Positions 10,501 to 22,170 of a DNA stretch of 64,000 bases are shown in pieces (the stretch's first letter is position 1; each line of letters opens with the position of its first letter). The notes beneath the pieces are model-generated. The model was given only the letters and a program-made list of their open reading frames with translations. It was not told the origin of the DNA and searched no databases. Origin of the DNA: Todiramphus chloris collaris (taxonomy: Eukaryota; Chordata; Aves; Coraciiformes; Alcedinidae); contig JANVCC010000185.1 of NCBI GenBank assembly GCA_025345505.1, positions 3,650,500 through 3,714,499 on the forward strand. The letters are read 5' to 3'. The position numbers and the translations under genes were made by a program.

Positions 10501-13500
10501 CTGGAAGCAAAAGAGCAGCAACATGTCAGGCTACAAATCCCTCCAGGCTACTAGAAATACAAAGAGAAGACTGCGTTTCTTGCAAAGTGATGATGCTTTA
10601 TAATAATAGTTGCAAATAAAAAGTACAGGGAAAGTTAAATTCTGGAATTTGAAGGTCTCCAGGGACCTCCAAGGGTCTTCTCTGATGGCAGGCAAGAAGG
10701 ATGGGAGGATTTTTTTTATGTCAAAGCCTATACCCTGACTTTCCCCAGGATTTCTCTGTTGACCTCTGAGAAATACTGAGTGTAAGTTTGAATGAGGGAA
10801 AAACCCCAGCACAAAGCTACAGCTCACATCAGGAGTATCCCACAAAAACTAAAAGTCTCTAGCAACAGGGGATGGAAGTTTCAAGCATCAAGCCCGACTT
10901 GTCTCTCTGAGCCTCAGTATTGCAGACACTGGATTATTAAGCGTAAAAAGTCACACATCCAGTTGCATATTTGAAATGCACATCAAAACCACAGCGTGTC
11001 ATTTTGAGTAACTGATTATAGGAGGAAATGTGGAAAAATCCAAGTTCGCTTCTACAAAAACCTCCTGTTTGTTTAGTCTGGGATCCAAGCTGCGATTGCG
11101 CTTGTCCAAAGAGCAGAAGCAGAAATTTTTTACAAGTCTAATGCATTCATCCCCAAATCCTTTCTGAATTCTAACAGCAACAGATGTTAGGGTCCACAGG
11201 TGAGGACATCTAGACAACTACCAGAATTTCCTTGCTTCTCTCCATACCCCTGTGCTTTCCCTAGCCTGGCAGGCAACCATCTCTTGGCATCCTTTAGTCT
11301 GCACGGAATGGTAAAGAAGAACATGTGCTGATAGAATTTTTTTTTTTTGTTTGTTTCTTTCCCATCCAGGTAATGGCCAAAATGGTTCATAAATTGAATC
11401 ATTTCCAGTGCTTCTCAGAGAAATTATCTCCTCGCTATGAATTCAGTCACTTAAATGCCACCACCACTTGCACACCTTGTTTCTGTGCCAGCACTGCTCA
11501 GGCTCAGATCTCTTAGGCATGAGCATCTGCATCTAAATGAAAGGGGTTTTAAAGTAAGAATAAGCCCAGCACTAAGCAAATCATCACTCTGCCACCACAT
11601 CCTCTTTTACCTCTGCAAGTACCAACAGGTCTGGCAACTAGTTTGGCAATTACCCACTTAGAAAAATTGGAATAGTTAGCATTATTTTTCCTTTGTACCA
11701 TCCAAACGGTTCTAGTGCTGTCACACACGTCTTTTATCCCGTTGGAAATCTTTTATCCAGGTTTGCACTTTGAAACCTTAAAAACCTGCGTATCTTGCTA
11801 TAAAGCTTTTGGGGATAACAGAGCAAGATTTTTTTTCACATGGCATTTCTTGAAATGAACGTCGAAAATGTCTGGTTTCATGTTTTGCTTAAGGTCCCCA
11901 AGTCAATTTGCACAGAAAGAGATGATAATATAACTGGAATAACTGGAAAGAGGAGGAAAGTTCTCCATGCTGAGATTTGCAGGTGCTTTGGAGAAAAACC
12001 AAACCAAAAGCCTAAAAATAATCTCCTTAACAATGCTGTTAGACAACCTGCATTGGAAAACAGTCCACAAAGAAAAGAGGAGGTCCAGGAAGGAGTGGGC
12101 AAAATACTGTGATAACAGCTTCATTTAAATCACCTTTTGGGCTTCCCTTTTGAGAAGTGATGCAGAGACGAAGCCCTGGTACCTGCATCTGGGTAAGTAA
12201 AGCAAACTGCCTGATGAATAGCAGGCAATGAACAAAATATATCTGTCCCCAGCTCCTCCTGTTCACAGGAGTACTGCTGCCCACTAAATCTCAGAATTGC
12301 TTCACTGGCATTTATCACAGAGTTATTAGCCATGATGAAAACCAAGCCCAGGAGAGCTCCATCACCACGGCTGCTCCTAAAACCTCTGGCACAGGCTCTG
12401 CAAAGTATTCCCGTTGTAGGAATTACAGTCTCCACTTCAACAGCCACGGACACATCCTGCTCCTGCAACAGGTCTGGGAAGGGATGATAAAAGTGACCAT
12501 TCTGCACCAGACCAACATTACCCCGTTCGATGCCATGAGTTACAGCGAGCAGTGCCAGGGCTGGCACCACCAGCAGCTCAGGGGATGACCAGTATCCCAG
12601 TCCATCTCTGCCCCACCACATGCTTGCATTGGGGCTCCAGCTACAGAAACCTGGGATTACTTGAAATTCTTCTGTGCTTATTCATGACCACGAGCACTAT
12701 TTTGTTTCCTAAACTAGCCAAAAAAGTTAGGAGGGTTTTTTTATATATATGTATTTTTTTAAGAGCAAATAAACTTCTGCAACCACTTTAGCAGACTATC
12801 CCCTCGTGAAAGCCTATTTCTAATAACAGGTATCAAGCAAGCAATTCACACACGAGATCCTGATCCTCACTCCCGTATTGCTCATAAAACAGCTTACTCT
12901 GCTGCTGAATTCATAGAATGGTTTGGGCTGGAAGGGACCTTTCAAGGTCATCCAGTCCAACCCCCTGCACGAGCAGGGCCATCTACAACTGGAGCAGGTT
13001 GCTCAGAGCCCCAGCCAACCTCCCCTGGGATGTCACCAGGGATGGGGCAGCAACCACCTCTCTGGGCAGCCTGGGCCAGGCTTTCATCACCCCAGTGTCA
13101 AAAATTTCTTCCTTCTCTCCAGTCTAAATCTCCCTCTTTCCCTCTTTTTTTTATCCTTGTCCTGTCCCAACAGGCCCTGCTCAAAAGTCTGTCCCTATTT
13201 TAAAGACCCTGTTAACGACTGAACAGTCTGAACATCAACAACTCTCCCAACCTAGCCTCCCAGCAGAGGGCTTCCAGCCCTAGCAGCATTGCTGGGTTCC
13301 TCTGGCTCCACTCTAACCAGTCCCCATCTCTCCTGTGCTGAGGACTCCTGAGCTGGACCCAGCACTGCAGGGGGGTCTCCCCAGGGCAGAGTGGGGCAGC
13401 AGAATCACCTCCCTCCCCAAGAGTTCATGGCTGCAGGCAGGGACCTCAGCTCCCACTCCAAGGTGTAAACCCAAAATCCACCTCCTCTTGGGTATTTGTC

Positions 13501-15210
13501 CCTCAGGCTGGCACTTCCTGAGAGTCTTCCCCGAGTCACACCGTGTTAGCTTTGCCTCAGTGCACAGGAATCTCCTTCAGCCAGGCAAGTTACATCCTAC
13601 TCTCTACTCATCAGCTAAAAGATTCATTGGAGCATCCTCCCACCTCAGGAGCAGTCCTACAACCCTGTCCAGCTCAGTGTCCCTTCAGGAGCTGCTGGAG
13701 GTGGGCAGTTTGCACTCTCTCCTCACAAGACCCTTTACTAAAAGCAGGCTCAGCTTTCATATGGAAAGCTTCACTGTGTGCTTCCCTACCTGAACTTTCC
13801 TCCTATTTCCCTTTCCTAACAACTAAAGTGGCCCTTGAGCCTCTTATTTCCTCCACCCATTTATTTATTTTAGGGTCACACTATCCAAACTTTAATTCCT
13901 CTCTATTAGAAAGTTCGAGCTTGGCCAAAGATTTCTGGCTCTTTGTCAGGAATCAGGAAATTTTCCCATCCATGTGTCCCCTCAGGTTGGCACTCGCTTC
14001 CTCAATACTCTGGAGCTTTTTCTGTTTCTCCCTGTGTAACATTTTGGGCTGCTCAACCTCCTCCTCCACCACCACATTTTTTTCCTCCCCAGTTGGCTGG
14101 ACTCAATCCCCACCGCCCCACCAGCCTTCAGGGTGGCTGGCTCCCCTCCTGCCTCACTCCAGCTGCTCAGCTCTTTCCTTGGACACTTTCCCCAACACCT
14201 TTTCATTCAAGCTTCCAGGTCCAATGCCAAACGCGTTAGCCAACTTCTGCTGTCTCTTTTACCACCCTCCAGCACTCTCAGAAAGCCTTGAGTTTCAACA
14301 GTCCCATAACCAAGTAATTCTTCTCTGTTTGAGAAGGAACCACAAAATCTCTGCCAAGTCCCATCCTACCTCGCAAGAAACGTCGACCACTATCGACCCC
14401 TCTTGCTGATGCTCCTGGGTAACAAAGAATTTGGCTCATCTAGGGCAGTTATTTCCTTGCATAGTGAGTTTTACAGCACACAGCTGCACGACAACTCATC
14501 TTGGTCTCATCCTTGGATGAGACCAATGTTAATCTACTTGAGCACCAATATAAAAGGCATGAACTGGGCAAGTCTTAAGGATAGAAGAGTCTCAAGTGCA
14601 ACATTTCAGCTGAAGCACGGTGAAGTGACGGTAACTACAAACGCAGGCACTCCAAGTCATCTCATCTTGGAGCACACTCATCTTCCTGTGCACAGAACGG
14701 AGGGGCTTTCTCTGGGTGAAGACAGGCATTTGAAATCAAGGGTTTGACCCAGTCTTTAAATGTTGGCTTTCCTTTAAAATTACACTTGAAAAATATAAAG
14801 ATGCCATTCAGTAGAAATGGCAAAATCTTGAGGATCCCCATCAAACCAACATTTTAAGGATTTATATTAGTAGCTGTGAAATAAAACACTTTTACTTAGA
14901 TTTTTTTAACACCAACCCTCATTTTTCTTTTTGTCAGACAAGCACTTTGCTCAGGGAAATGCAGATGTCAGCATGAACAGATTTTTCCAGGGGAATAATC
15001 CTTAACAAAATCCTAAATATCTGTGCTCGACACCATGAAATATCAGGAGTAAAAATGTTCTGCAAGAACTTCCTCCTCCAACATCTGCCCAAACTATTTA
15101 CAGATCTACCATGGGGCTGATCACATCTCCTTTTGCTCACACTGCTGTAAAATACCAGAATTAATAAAAAAAACAAAGTGAAAAGATAAAAAACCATCCA
15201 TTAAAATTAC
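10501..15210 (-). other. COL5A1: COL5A1 intron 7
   Basis: About 4.7 kb. It contains the CR1 fragment at 12911-13417 and, beside it, a pyrimidine-rich stretch (13420-14400, plus strand) that keeps an open frame of 288 codons without recognisable protein content. A 163-codon open frame on the coding strand at 12130-12621 also has no recognisable features. No additional collagen exon is seen. Confidence 0.85.
12911..13417 (-). mobile_element. CR1 LINE fragment, 3' end
   Basis: The plus strand begins TCATAGAATGGTTTGGGCTG and GAAGGGACC, followed by GGTCATCCAGTCCAACCCCC, CTCTGGGCAGCCTGGGCCAG, TCCTTGTCCTGTCCCAACAG and GAATCACCTCCCTCC. These are typical blocks of an avian CR1 in reverse complement. 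At about 500 bp it is the longest of the three copies. It is 5'-truncated and has no intact reverse transcriptase. It lies in intron 7, in the same orientation as the gene. The left end is well defined by the terminal ATTCTATGA-type sequence; the right end is approximate. Confidence 0.93.
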
Positions 15211-15459
15211 ATCGGTCTCGTTGTAGGTGATGACGGTACTCGTGGGGAGTTCAGCTTCCACGGCATTTTCAGTGAGTCCACCCTGGGGATCTACTTCCTC
15301 GTTGTAGTTGACATCTTCATAGGGGAGAGGGGTGAAGTACTCTTCGTTTATGGTTTCATAGTTGTACTCGTCCACGAGAGGATCATCCACCGTAGCATCT
15401 TCCTTTGGCTGCTTGCCGGGGTTTCCTTCATCAGGTGCTGGCGTAGGGGCAGGATAGTC
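15211..15459 (-). CDS. COL5A1: COL5A1 exon 7, variable region
   Basis: This is the longest exon in the window, at 249 nt or 83 codons, phase 0 at both ends. The frame starts [20 protein letters not shown], includes the acidic tyrosine motifs [20 protein letters not shown] and [10 protein letters not shown], and ends [15 protein letters not shown]. The AE-[IL]-PTST segment is a landmark shared with mammalian alpha1(V). The terminal Asn-Glu-Thr is a potential N-glycosylation sequon. The acceptor is CTCTGCAATAG before 15459 and the donor is GTAATT from 15210, a non-consensus but usable donor. The region is thought to project from the fibril surface; sulfated tyrosines and acidic residues are characteristic. 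Confidence 0.93.
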
Positions 15460-15584
15460 CTATTGCAGAGACAAAATACCAGAATCAGAGCAACAAAAAG
15501 AAAACTGACCCTCATCCTCCACCTCCCCCCTCTATAAAGGTGCCATTTATCAACTGCATCATTGCCAGAACCCCGAGTTGGTAC
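15460..15584 (-). other. COL5A1: COL5A1 intron 6
   Basis: A 125-bp GT-AG intron, the shortest in the window. It is short enough that retention or joint splicing of exons 6 and 7 could be considered; its length is not a multiple of three. Confidence 0.9.
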
Positions 15585-15731
15585 CTGCTTGGTTTCAGGT
15601 TTCTCTCCAGCAGCCACTTCGGGAGTGCCAGGTTTGGTGGTGGGAGCTTCTGGCTTGACAGCTTCATCAACATCTTCGTAGTAGGGGTACTCATAGTAGT
15701 AGGTGTCACCTTCTCCCTCCCCATCGGTGTA
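15585..15731 (-). CDS. COL5A1: COL5A1 exon 6, acidic tyrosine-rich variable region
   Basis: This exon encodes the first part of the variable region between the TSPN domain and the helix. The frame starts [10 protein letters not shown], continues [14 protein letters not shown], and ends with a Pro/Thr/Lys-rich part, [20 protein letters not shown] then ETKQ. The tyrosines flanked by Glu and Asp are the type of sites that are sulfated in type V collagen (known for the family; not visible directly). The acceptor is TCTTTGTAG and the donor is GTACCAAC, weaker than the neighbouring donors. The exon is 147 nt, 49 codons, phase 0 at both ends. Only 125 bp of intron separate it from exon 7. The amino-acid sequence after YYED diverges strongly from mammalian COL5A1, as expected for this fast-evolving region. 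Confidence 0.94.
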
Positions 15732-17468
15732 CTACAAAGACGAGACGAGAAGCAGAAAATAAGCTGCAGCACCCAGTCACATTCCTATCAGCCATTTTAG
15801 GTGTTATTTCATGCCAGTGAGGCCACATTATGATGCAGACCCACACAGTGAAATCTCTCCCTTCCTCCTGTCCACCAGCTTCTGTGAAACCTTCACCAGG
15901 AGCCTAGTTTTGGGCTGCTTTGGCAGTGGCTGATTTGAGAAGGTTCCAAATCATCTCTCAGTCCTGTGGCACGTTCTCCCTTATCTTAGAGGATGGACCT
16001 ATCCTGCAGCAACTCAGTCATCCACGATAACACAATAAAGACAAAGAAAAAACGTGCTTATTTTTTCTTAACCTCAGATTGTTGACACCTCCCCAGGTCA
16101 CACATCTGACATATTCAGAGAGGGGAAGAAAACAGCTGAATCCCACAGCCGCTCTGAGAAGCGGAGATGCTTTTTCACTCATCTGACTGCACTAATAGCA
16201 TCCGTGTGACTTCCCATCCACCCACGGCCCGCAGGCAGAAAAGGCTTGGAAAACAAGATATTTTCAGCGGTTTCCACAAGGCGTCAGTCATTCTTCAAAA
16301 TGAAATACAAACAAAACATTTGGTTACAGCCGGGCATGGCAAATTTCTTTGCCATTCCATCGCTCTCACTGGCAGCAGACGCTGGCACACGGAAGAGTTA
16401 TTCTTGCACGGAGCAACACAGCCCTAAGACAAGCCAGCCCTTGTTGAACTGCTGGCTCCAAAAGAAGAGTTTTATTTTCCTACTACCGCATATTTTGACT
16501 GTACCAAAGTCTATTTTATTTTACTTATTTATTGTTTCTCCAGAAGCGCTGGCAGAGCGGTTACGGCACTTCCCTGGAGCCGGGCAGCTGTGCCTTGCTT
16601 ATGAGCATCCCTCTGCTCCCCACAGCCCTGCCAGGCTCAGGTTTTTAATCGAATCCCAAAGCTGATGGCATTCGGCAGGAGTCTGCAGATCCAAGAGCAG
16701 CTGAAAGCAAGAGAGGGGGCATGGACCAGCAAATCAGACCAAGAGAGCAGCCAAGATGCTGAGAAGTGGCCGAGGATGCCAGACACGTTAATTGCTGTGA
16801 GCTCAGCCTGAGACCTCTTCAAAACACATAAAATTCAGGTGATGCTCTTCTGGATATCATCCACACCCAAACACATCTAATTGAGCAGCAGAAATAAAAA
16901 GGTATCCTGCATCAGCCCTCTCTTAACACAAAGATCTGAGGCTAACTCTTTGTAAAAAAAAAAATATATTGAGAACAGCAGCTCCTACAGATGAGCTGGG
17001 AGTATTCCTGCCAAAATGAAATTCAAATGTCAAATAAACGGGGCAAACATATTCCCCCTCTTCTTTAACACCTGCTGTTTCAAAGCACGTTGGAAAAGAA
17101 CTGCTTAATCTTTTTACAAGTTCAACAGTAGAATTCAAAATTTTGAACCAGACGCCTGTTTTGGACAGGATTCACCCTGCCAGAGAAGGTCAGAATTTCA
17201 CCCTCGGCTCAGGTTGTCCCTCCTGCAAGTTTTGGAGCTCCAAGCAAATAATTAATTTCAGCCTCTGGAAATGGGAAGAGTGCAGAAAAAAAGGGAAACT
17301 CCCAAGGGTGAGAGCCAAGACCAGAACCTGCAAATCCTACAAACAAGCTCTGCCTTGGCCCTTACAGCTGAGTCCCAAGGAAGCTGAACAGGAGGAAGAA
17401 GCTGAGTGCCTTTGCAACCCCAGTACAGAGCTGGATGCTGCTGCCCCCAGACCCTGCAAGAGACTTAC
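15732..17468 (-). other. COL5A1: COL5A1 intron 5
   Basis: About 1.7 kb of intron. It holds one faint tRNA-derived SINE-like stretch near 16550-16657 and otherwise unremarkable sequence. Confidence 0.88.
16550..16657 (+). repeat. possible old tRNA-derived (MIR-like) SINE fragment
   Basis: TGGCAGAGCGGTTACGGCAC (from 16550) fits a Pol III A box and is followed by CTGGAGCCGGGCAG, in the same order as in MIR-type core SINEs. A B-box-like TCGAATCCC lies at 16649-16657, farther away than expected. It is not a functional tRNA: no cloverleaf can be drawn with these spacings. Confidence 0.3.
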
Positions 17469-17600
17469 GTATTCATCCTGGTTGGGGTCCTGGGACTGGG
17501 GGGAATCGGGGATGGCCGTGTCACAGTCGGGGCTGTAGTGTTCACAGTAATCGTAGGCTGCTCGAGGGTCTGCCACGATCAGGAGCTGCTGGATGTCACC
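17469..17600 (-). CDS. COL5A1: COL5A1 exon 5, end of TSPN domain and propeptide processing site
   Basis: This exon closes the TSPN domain and begins the variable region. The 44 codons read [30 protein letters not shown] and [14 protein letters not shown]. The pair of cysteines in YCEHYSPDC completes the set of four seen across exons 2, 4 and 5, which in this family form two disulfides. The Pro-Gln-Ser-Gln-Asp-Pro stretch matches the place where BMP1-type proteinases are known to cut the human alpha1(V) propeptide, between Ser and Gln, so the processing site appears kept. The acceptor is TTCCCTGCAG (17610-17601) and the donor is GTAAGTCT from 17468. The exon is 132 nt, phase 0 to phase 0. Confidence 0.96.
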
Positions 17601-20600
17601 CTGCAGGGAAGGAAAAACTGAGTGTCAGGGAGATGGTGAATGCAGGGCCATGAGCCCAAGACTTCAGTCAAGGAGATAAATAACACTGAGAAATGAAAAG
17701 CAAAACACTTGGCAGGGCCACCTCCCTGACACGGGCACGTTGCCTGAGATGAGCCAGGCAAAACCCCTTCATGTCCAGGGCCTGGTCAAGCAGCCCCTTA
17801 TCTCAGGCTGCTGAGGTGTGAAGTCACCCTGCTTCACGCCTGGTCCCAAAAGATAATCACATCTGCAGAGGTCACCCCCACGCCTACGATACAACAGTGC
17901 TGGCAGTGGGGCCAGTAAAAATAAGAGAAAAGGGCTCAATGCCCCCCAAATCAGCATTGTCCCGTGAACAATTAAAATCTCCTTTGCTGCCTGGTCCCAT
18001 GCAGCTCTGCAGGGCTCCAGAGTTGCCCTGCCCAGTCCTAAAAGCCATTTATTGGCCTCAAAGCTTCTCTCCTTCTCCCATCCCATCAGTTGGTCTCATA
18101 AAAGCCATCACCTGCCCCTTCTACACCTTGCCTTGCGTTTTCCACTCCCAGCAGTGTGGCAGACACAGAAAGAGAGTAGGAATGCATCTGATAACCAGAA
18201 AAAAAGAGAAAAGAGGGAGAGCAGTTGCAGTGTTTTATTGAAAACCAGGTACAGAGCAAGCTCGGTAGGCACTGAGGCCACTTGCCTCATATATAGCACA
18301 CGAAGCATGATGCAGCCACAGCCCAATGGTCAGAGCAGAAATCACTCTTTAGTTCCCTGAAGAACCACCCCACTGCTTGACTGTAACACCAAAACCCAGC
18401 TTAAGCAGACAGTTACATAACACAAGACTTTACTACTTGGATTATTGAAGCTAATACTTTAATTAGGAGGGGGAAAATAAAAAGTTTAATAATAGAAAAC
18501 CATGGCTAAAGCATCAGGGGAAAAAGAAGGAGCATTACAGCAAAACTGGGAAGATGACTTGGGCACATAATAGAAACCAGAAGCTCCAGACAGAGCCTGG
18601 CCAGACCAGTGAACAGCCCTACGGAAAACCCAAGGATATATTTGAAATTTGGGGGCAAATTTGCCTGTGTGCACACAAGCTGCACACGGTCCAGCCATGG
18701 GTGCCGCTGGGTCCCTGAGGAGCTCAGCCTCCCACAAACACATACCATCCACTTCACCAAAAAAAATAAAAAGCACAGCTTACATTTCTGGCAGAAACCC
18801 ACCAGGAAAGAAGGTGGCAAGGACCACATGGACCTGGCTGCATTCTGCCCAGATCTGAGGGGCAGGGGCAGCTTACGGCTGCCTGGGGTTTCCCTCCTCC
18901 ACTTCCAGCCCATCCCATCTACCTCTGCAGCACCTCACCGTAATGCCTGGTCACCTCTCAGATGTCACTCAACTTAGCCTAAAACTGAGCATTGCTTTAA
19001 GCCTGTTAGTCATTGTTTCCTGTGAATAACCTTTACCAAATTAACAGAAACGTCTGCAAAGCAGTTTTCAATTTTTCTATTTTAAGAAAGAATCTTTCCT
19101 TCCCACTTTCTTTTTTTTTTTTTAAATAAAGCTGTAAAGCAGTTCTGTCATTACTACTCTTTTTTTTCTTTTCTTTTATTCAACGTAACCACCAAAAATG
19201 GGGATGTGGTATTGGGAAAACAGAAAATGCCAGGTGTTTGTCTCATAGAACATTTCCCATTTCCAGCCAGCTCTGGCCACCACCCGACAATGTGACCTGC
19301 ATGGGGAACTTGGCCTTGCTGTGACCTGGAGGACATCACCCAGCCCTGAGCAGAGCCTTGAAGAAGCTGTGGGGGTGTTATGGGGTTACTCACATCATAT
19401 ATTATCATCCCTGTCTCCAAATCCAGTTCAGAGCAACAAGAGAGGCTGTCCCTTTGGAGCTCCCTCCAGTGGAAGATGCCCAATTTGCTTTAAGTTGATG
19501 ATGTGAAGATCTTTCCATATGCTATTTCGGCACCCAGGACCTCCAGCCCCTGCCCCCCACTGACACTGGAGTTAAGGCCCTTATGCCCTTCCTCTCACTT
19601 AGGTGGTTAAAGCTCCCCAGCTTCCAGAGGGTTACGGGGAGTGGCCAGCACTACTGGGACAAGCTGAAATAAAACAGTCACAAAATCAGGCTTGGTACTT
19701 GTCTCTGAGAGGCAAGGAAGGAAAGGTTGAAAGCTTTTTCTTCCTGATAAGGTTGGATTTACACCTCAAGAAAAGCTGATAGTCTTCATCCTATAAGTGA
19801 CCAGAACTATAATTGTGTTTCCTTGAGGAACAGATAAAGCAAAGAAAGGCATGTTGGCTACAGAGTGCAAAAGGTTAAGCAGAAGAGAATTTTCTAAAGC
19901 TGGGTTTGCTTTTAGTCTCAGCTGATGGCAGCTCCTGAGCTATGCAGGGGGAGGGATCCTGTCTTGGTCCCACCCTGCTTCCTTGCAACACAACAAGAGC
20001 TGAGCATCCTCTGGCTCCAGTGGCTCAAGCCTCTGGCAGCACCTTTGACTACAAGGAAAGACATCACCTGCAAGTCCCAGGGGCTACAGGCTCAAGTCTT
20101 GGGGCTACAGTAGAAACCCCAACCTCACTCAACACACCAAGGGACAGCATTGGCCTGGTGGTTGCTGCTGAGCGAGCAGAGAAGGATGTACATGGGAAGC
20201 TTTCTGCTAGTTCTGGGTCGAGAATCTGAGAAAACCCATGCGTAACTGAATAAATTTGGTACACGAAGGGTGCCAGGAAAAAGCATGAGCCCCATCAGAC
20301 AGCTCCTTCAGAGCTTGCCACACTTCACGAGCATCAGTCAACAGGCCTACTATTTTCCCATTTCCTTTTCAAACCCAATCAATCACCCAGCCCAGCAAAG
20401 TTCATCCTTTTCTTGGTCCAGCAGCAGCCTGCAAAACCAGAAGGAAAACCAACGCACCCAATTTTGGAGGAATGAGAGCCCTGGGGAGCATCTGAGCTCA
20501 GTGCACGGCGATGGGCTGAGCAGCTCAGTGGCAGGGGAAGAAGGAGAACTCACAGGGTTGCTAGACCATTCATCTTTGTTTCATTAACAGCAAGTGCACG

Positions 20601-22098
20601 GCCCTGGTGGATGCCCCGTGTTAACACTTGTAAAAAGCAGACAGGAGTAAAACCTTGTTAGCAAGATTCTCAGTCAACTGACCTCATCCCTCAGCACAAA
20701 ACAATAAAATGGGCTAATTTAGCCCGTAATAAAAAGCCCCGCTATCCGAACTTCACAAAAGATGCACAAAGCTCTGCTGTCAAGAGCCCCATTTCTTTGA
20801 TTTAAAAAGCTGACTCTAAATAGAGCGAGCCGTGCGGGGAGGTTGGTGAGCCTTTTGTGTCCTCTCAAGTGTGCTGCCACTAATAAACTTCACCAAGAGA
20901 TAGCTGCCCCCAGCCCCGGCGCGGGCTGACAAAGGCTGCGGCCAGCTCCCCTCCCTTTCCTCGCTCGAGTCTCTATTTGTTTCACTGTTATGGTTACACA
21001 AAACACCCAAAGCTTCTCTCCTTCCTGCGTCAGCAGCTGCTTTCCTCAGCAAGAGCAGCGATAACGAAGATGCCATTAATTTCCACGCACACCCCCCCCA
21101 TTCCACACACGGGTTTTCCACGAAGCCTTAGTTTAAGAGAGAACTTGCAAGGACACTAGGAGAGTGGTTTGAGGGCTTTACCAGCCCAACCACTTGGGCT
21201 TTTATTTGCAAGTGAAGAGGTACTGAAGTCAAAGAGCAAGTCAGTAACACTCTGGTATTGCTTTGAAGGAGAGGTCACCAGCACAGTGTCCTCCAGCCCC
21301 AGCCACCCATGCAGATGGCCAGTAAAGTCTTCTTTTGGCGTGTGAAGATGTTGGGCACATCTGGGCACACAGGGTTCAGTAACTGGGATGGCACTGGGCA
21401 TGCAGAGGAGAAGGACACCTGCACTTCTGTGCTTTGACAGAAAAATTGAAGTAGGGAAGAAGGAAAAAAAAAAAAAAGGTCAATTTTTGCCTAAAAATAA
21501 CCAATATTTCACCCATCAGAAGAGCTAGTTTTTGAAACAGGGGAATAAATCACATTTCGACCTTTCTTCCTAGAGCTTCCCATGAAGAAGAGGAGGCAGG
21601 ACAGGACATTTATGAAAGTGATTGTGAATTGTGAGGCTTTTATTTGCTCCACCAGATGTAAGTGGTAACTGTCAGGACCAGTAAGAATCTGTCTGACATT
21701 TATGGTAAAGCCATTTATGCCTGATGACTCATTTGCTTTATGGATTAGGTTCCATCAAGCCAGTTTAATTCAACTCCCCAGCCAGCTCCCAGACAAGACT
21801 GGAAAAGCTCTCCTGGAGCATTTTTTAACACTTATTCTATATGTGTGCAAAAAATGTCACATCACTTCCAATGACATCAACTTCAGTAACTTGTGAGAAA
21901 TCGCTGTGGTTCGACAAGACAAACAGCTGGCGAGGATCATCGGGGTGACTTCATCTGGCATTGGCAGCAGCTCCATAAATACTGGGATTCTTCGGGGTTT
22001 TCGCTGCAACGCACCGATAATTAATTGGACTGTAGTTTGAGTGCGTTACCCCAGAAGTCTTAGAGACTCCTACCCATATGTAGAAATACTGCTTGATG

Positions 22099-22170
22099 TG
22101 CTTTTTTTTAAACTCCTACATTTAAATTGGATAACTGTGCTTTTTTTAAAACTCTCACATTTAAATTGAA
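22099..22170. repeat. tandem duplication, 39-bp period
   Basis: TGCTTTTTTTTTAAACTCCT followed by ACATTTAAATTGGA is repeated as TGCTTTTTTTAAAACTCTCA followed by CATTTAAATTGAA, 39 bp later. Located in intron 4. Confidence 0.82.

Noticed and set aside
12130..12621. 163-codon open frame on the COL5A1 coding strand within intron 7
   Set aside because: It has no collagen, TSPN or other recognisable motif and no splice signals that would insert it in phase between exons 7 and 8, which already join in frame.
16550..16657. Functional tRNA gene
   Set aside because: A-box and B-box-like motifs are present but the spacing is too large and no acceptor stem or anticodon arm can be drawn.
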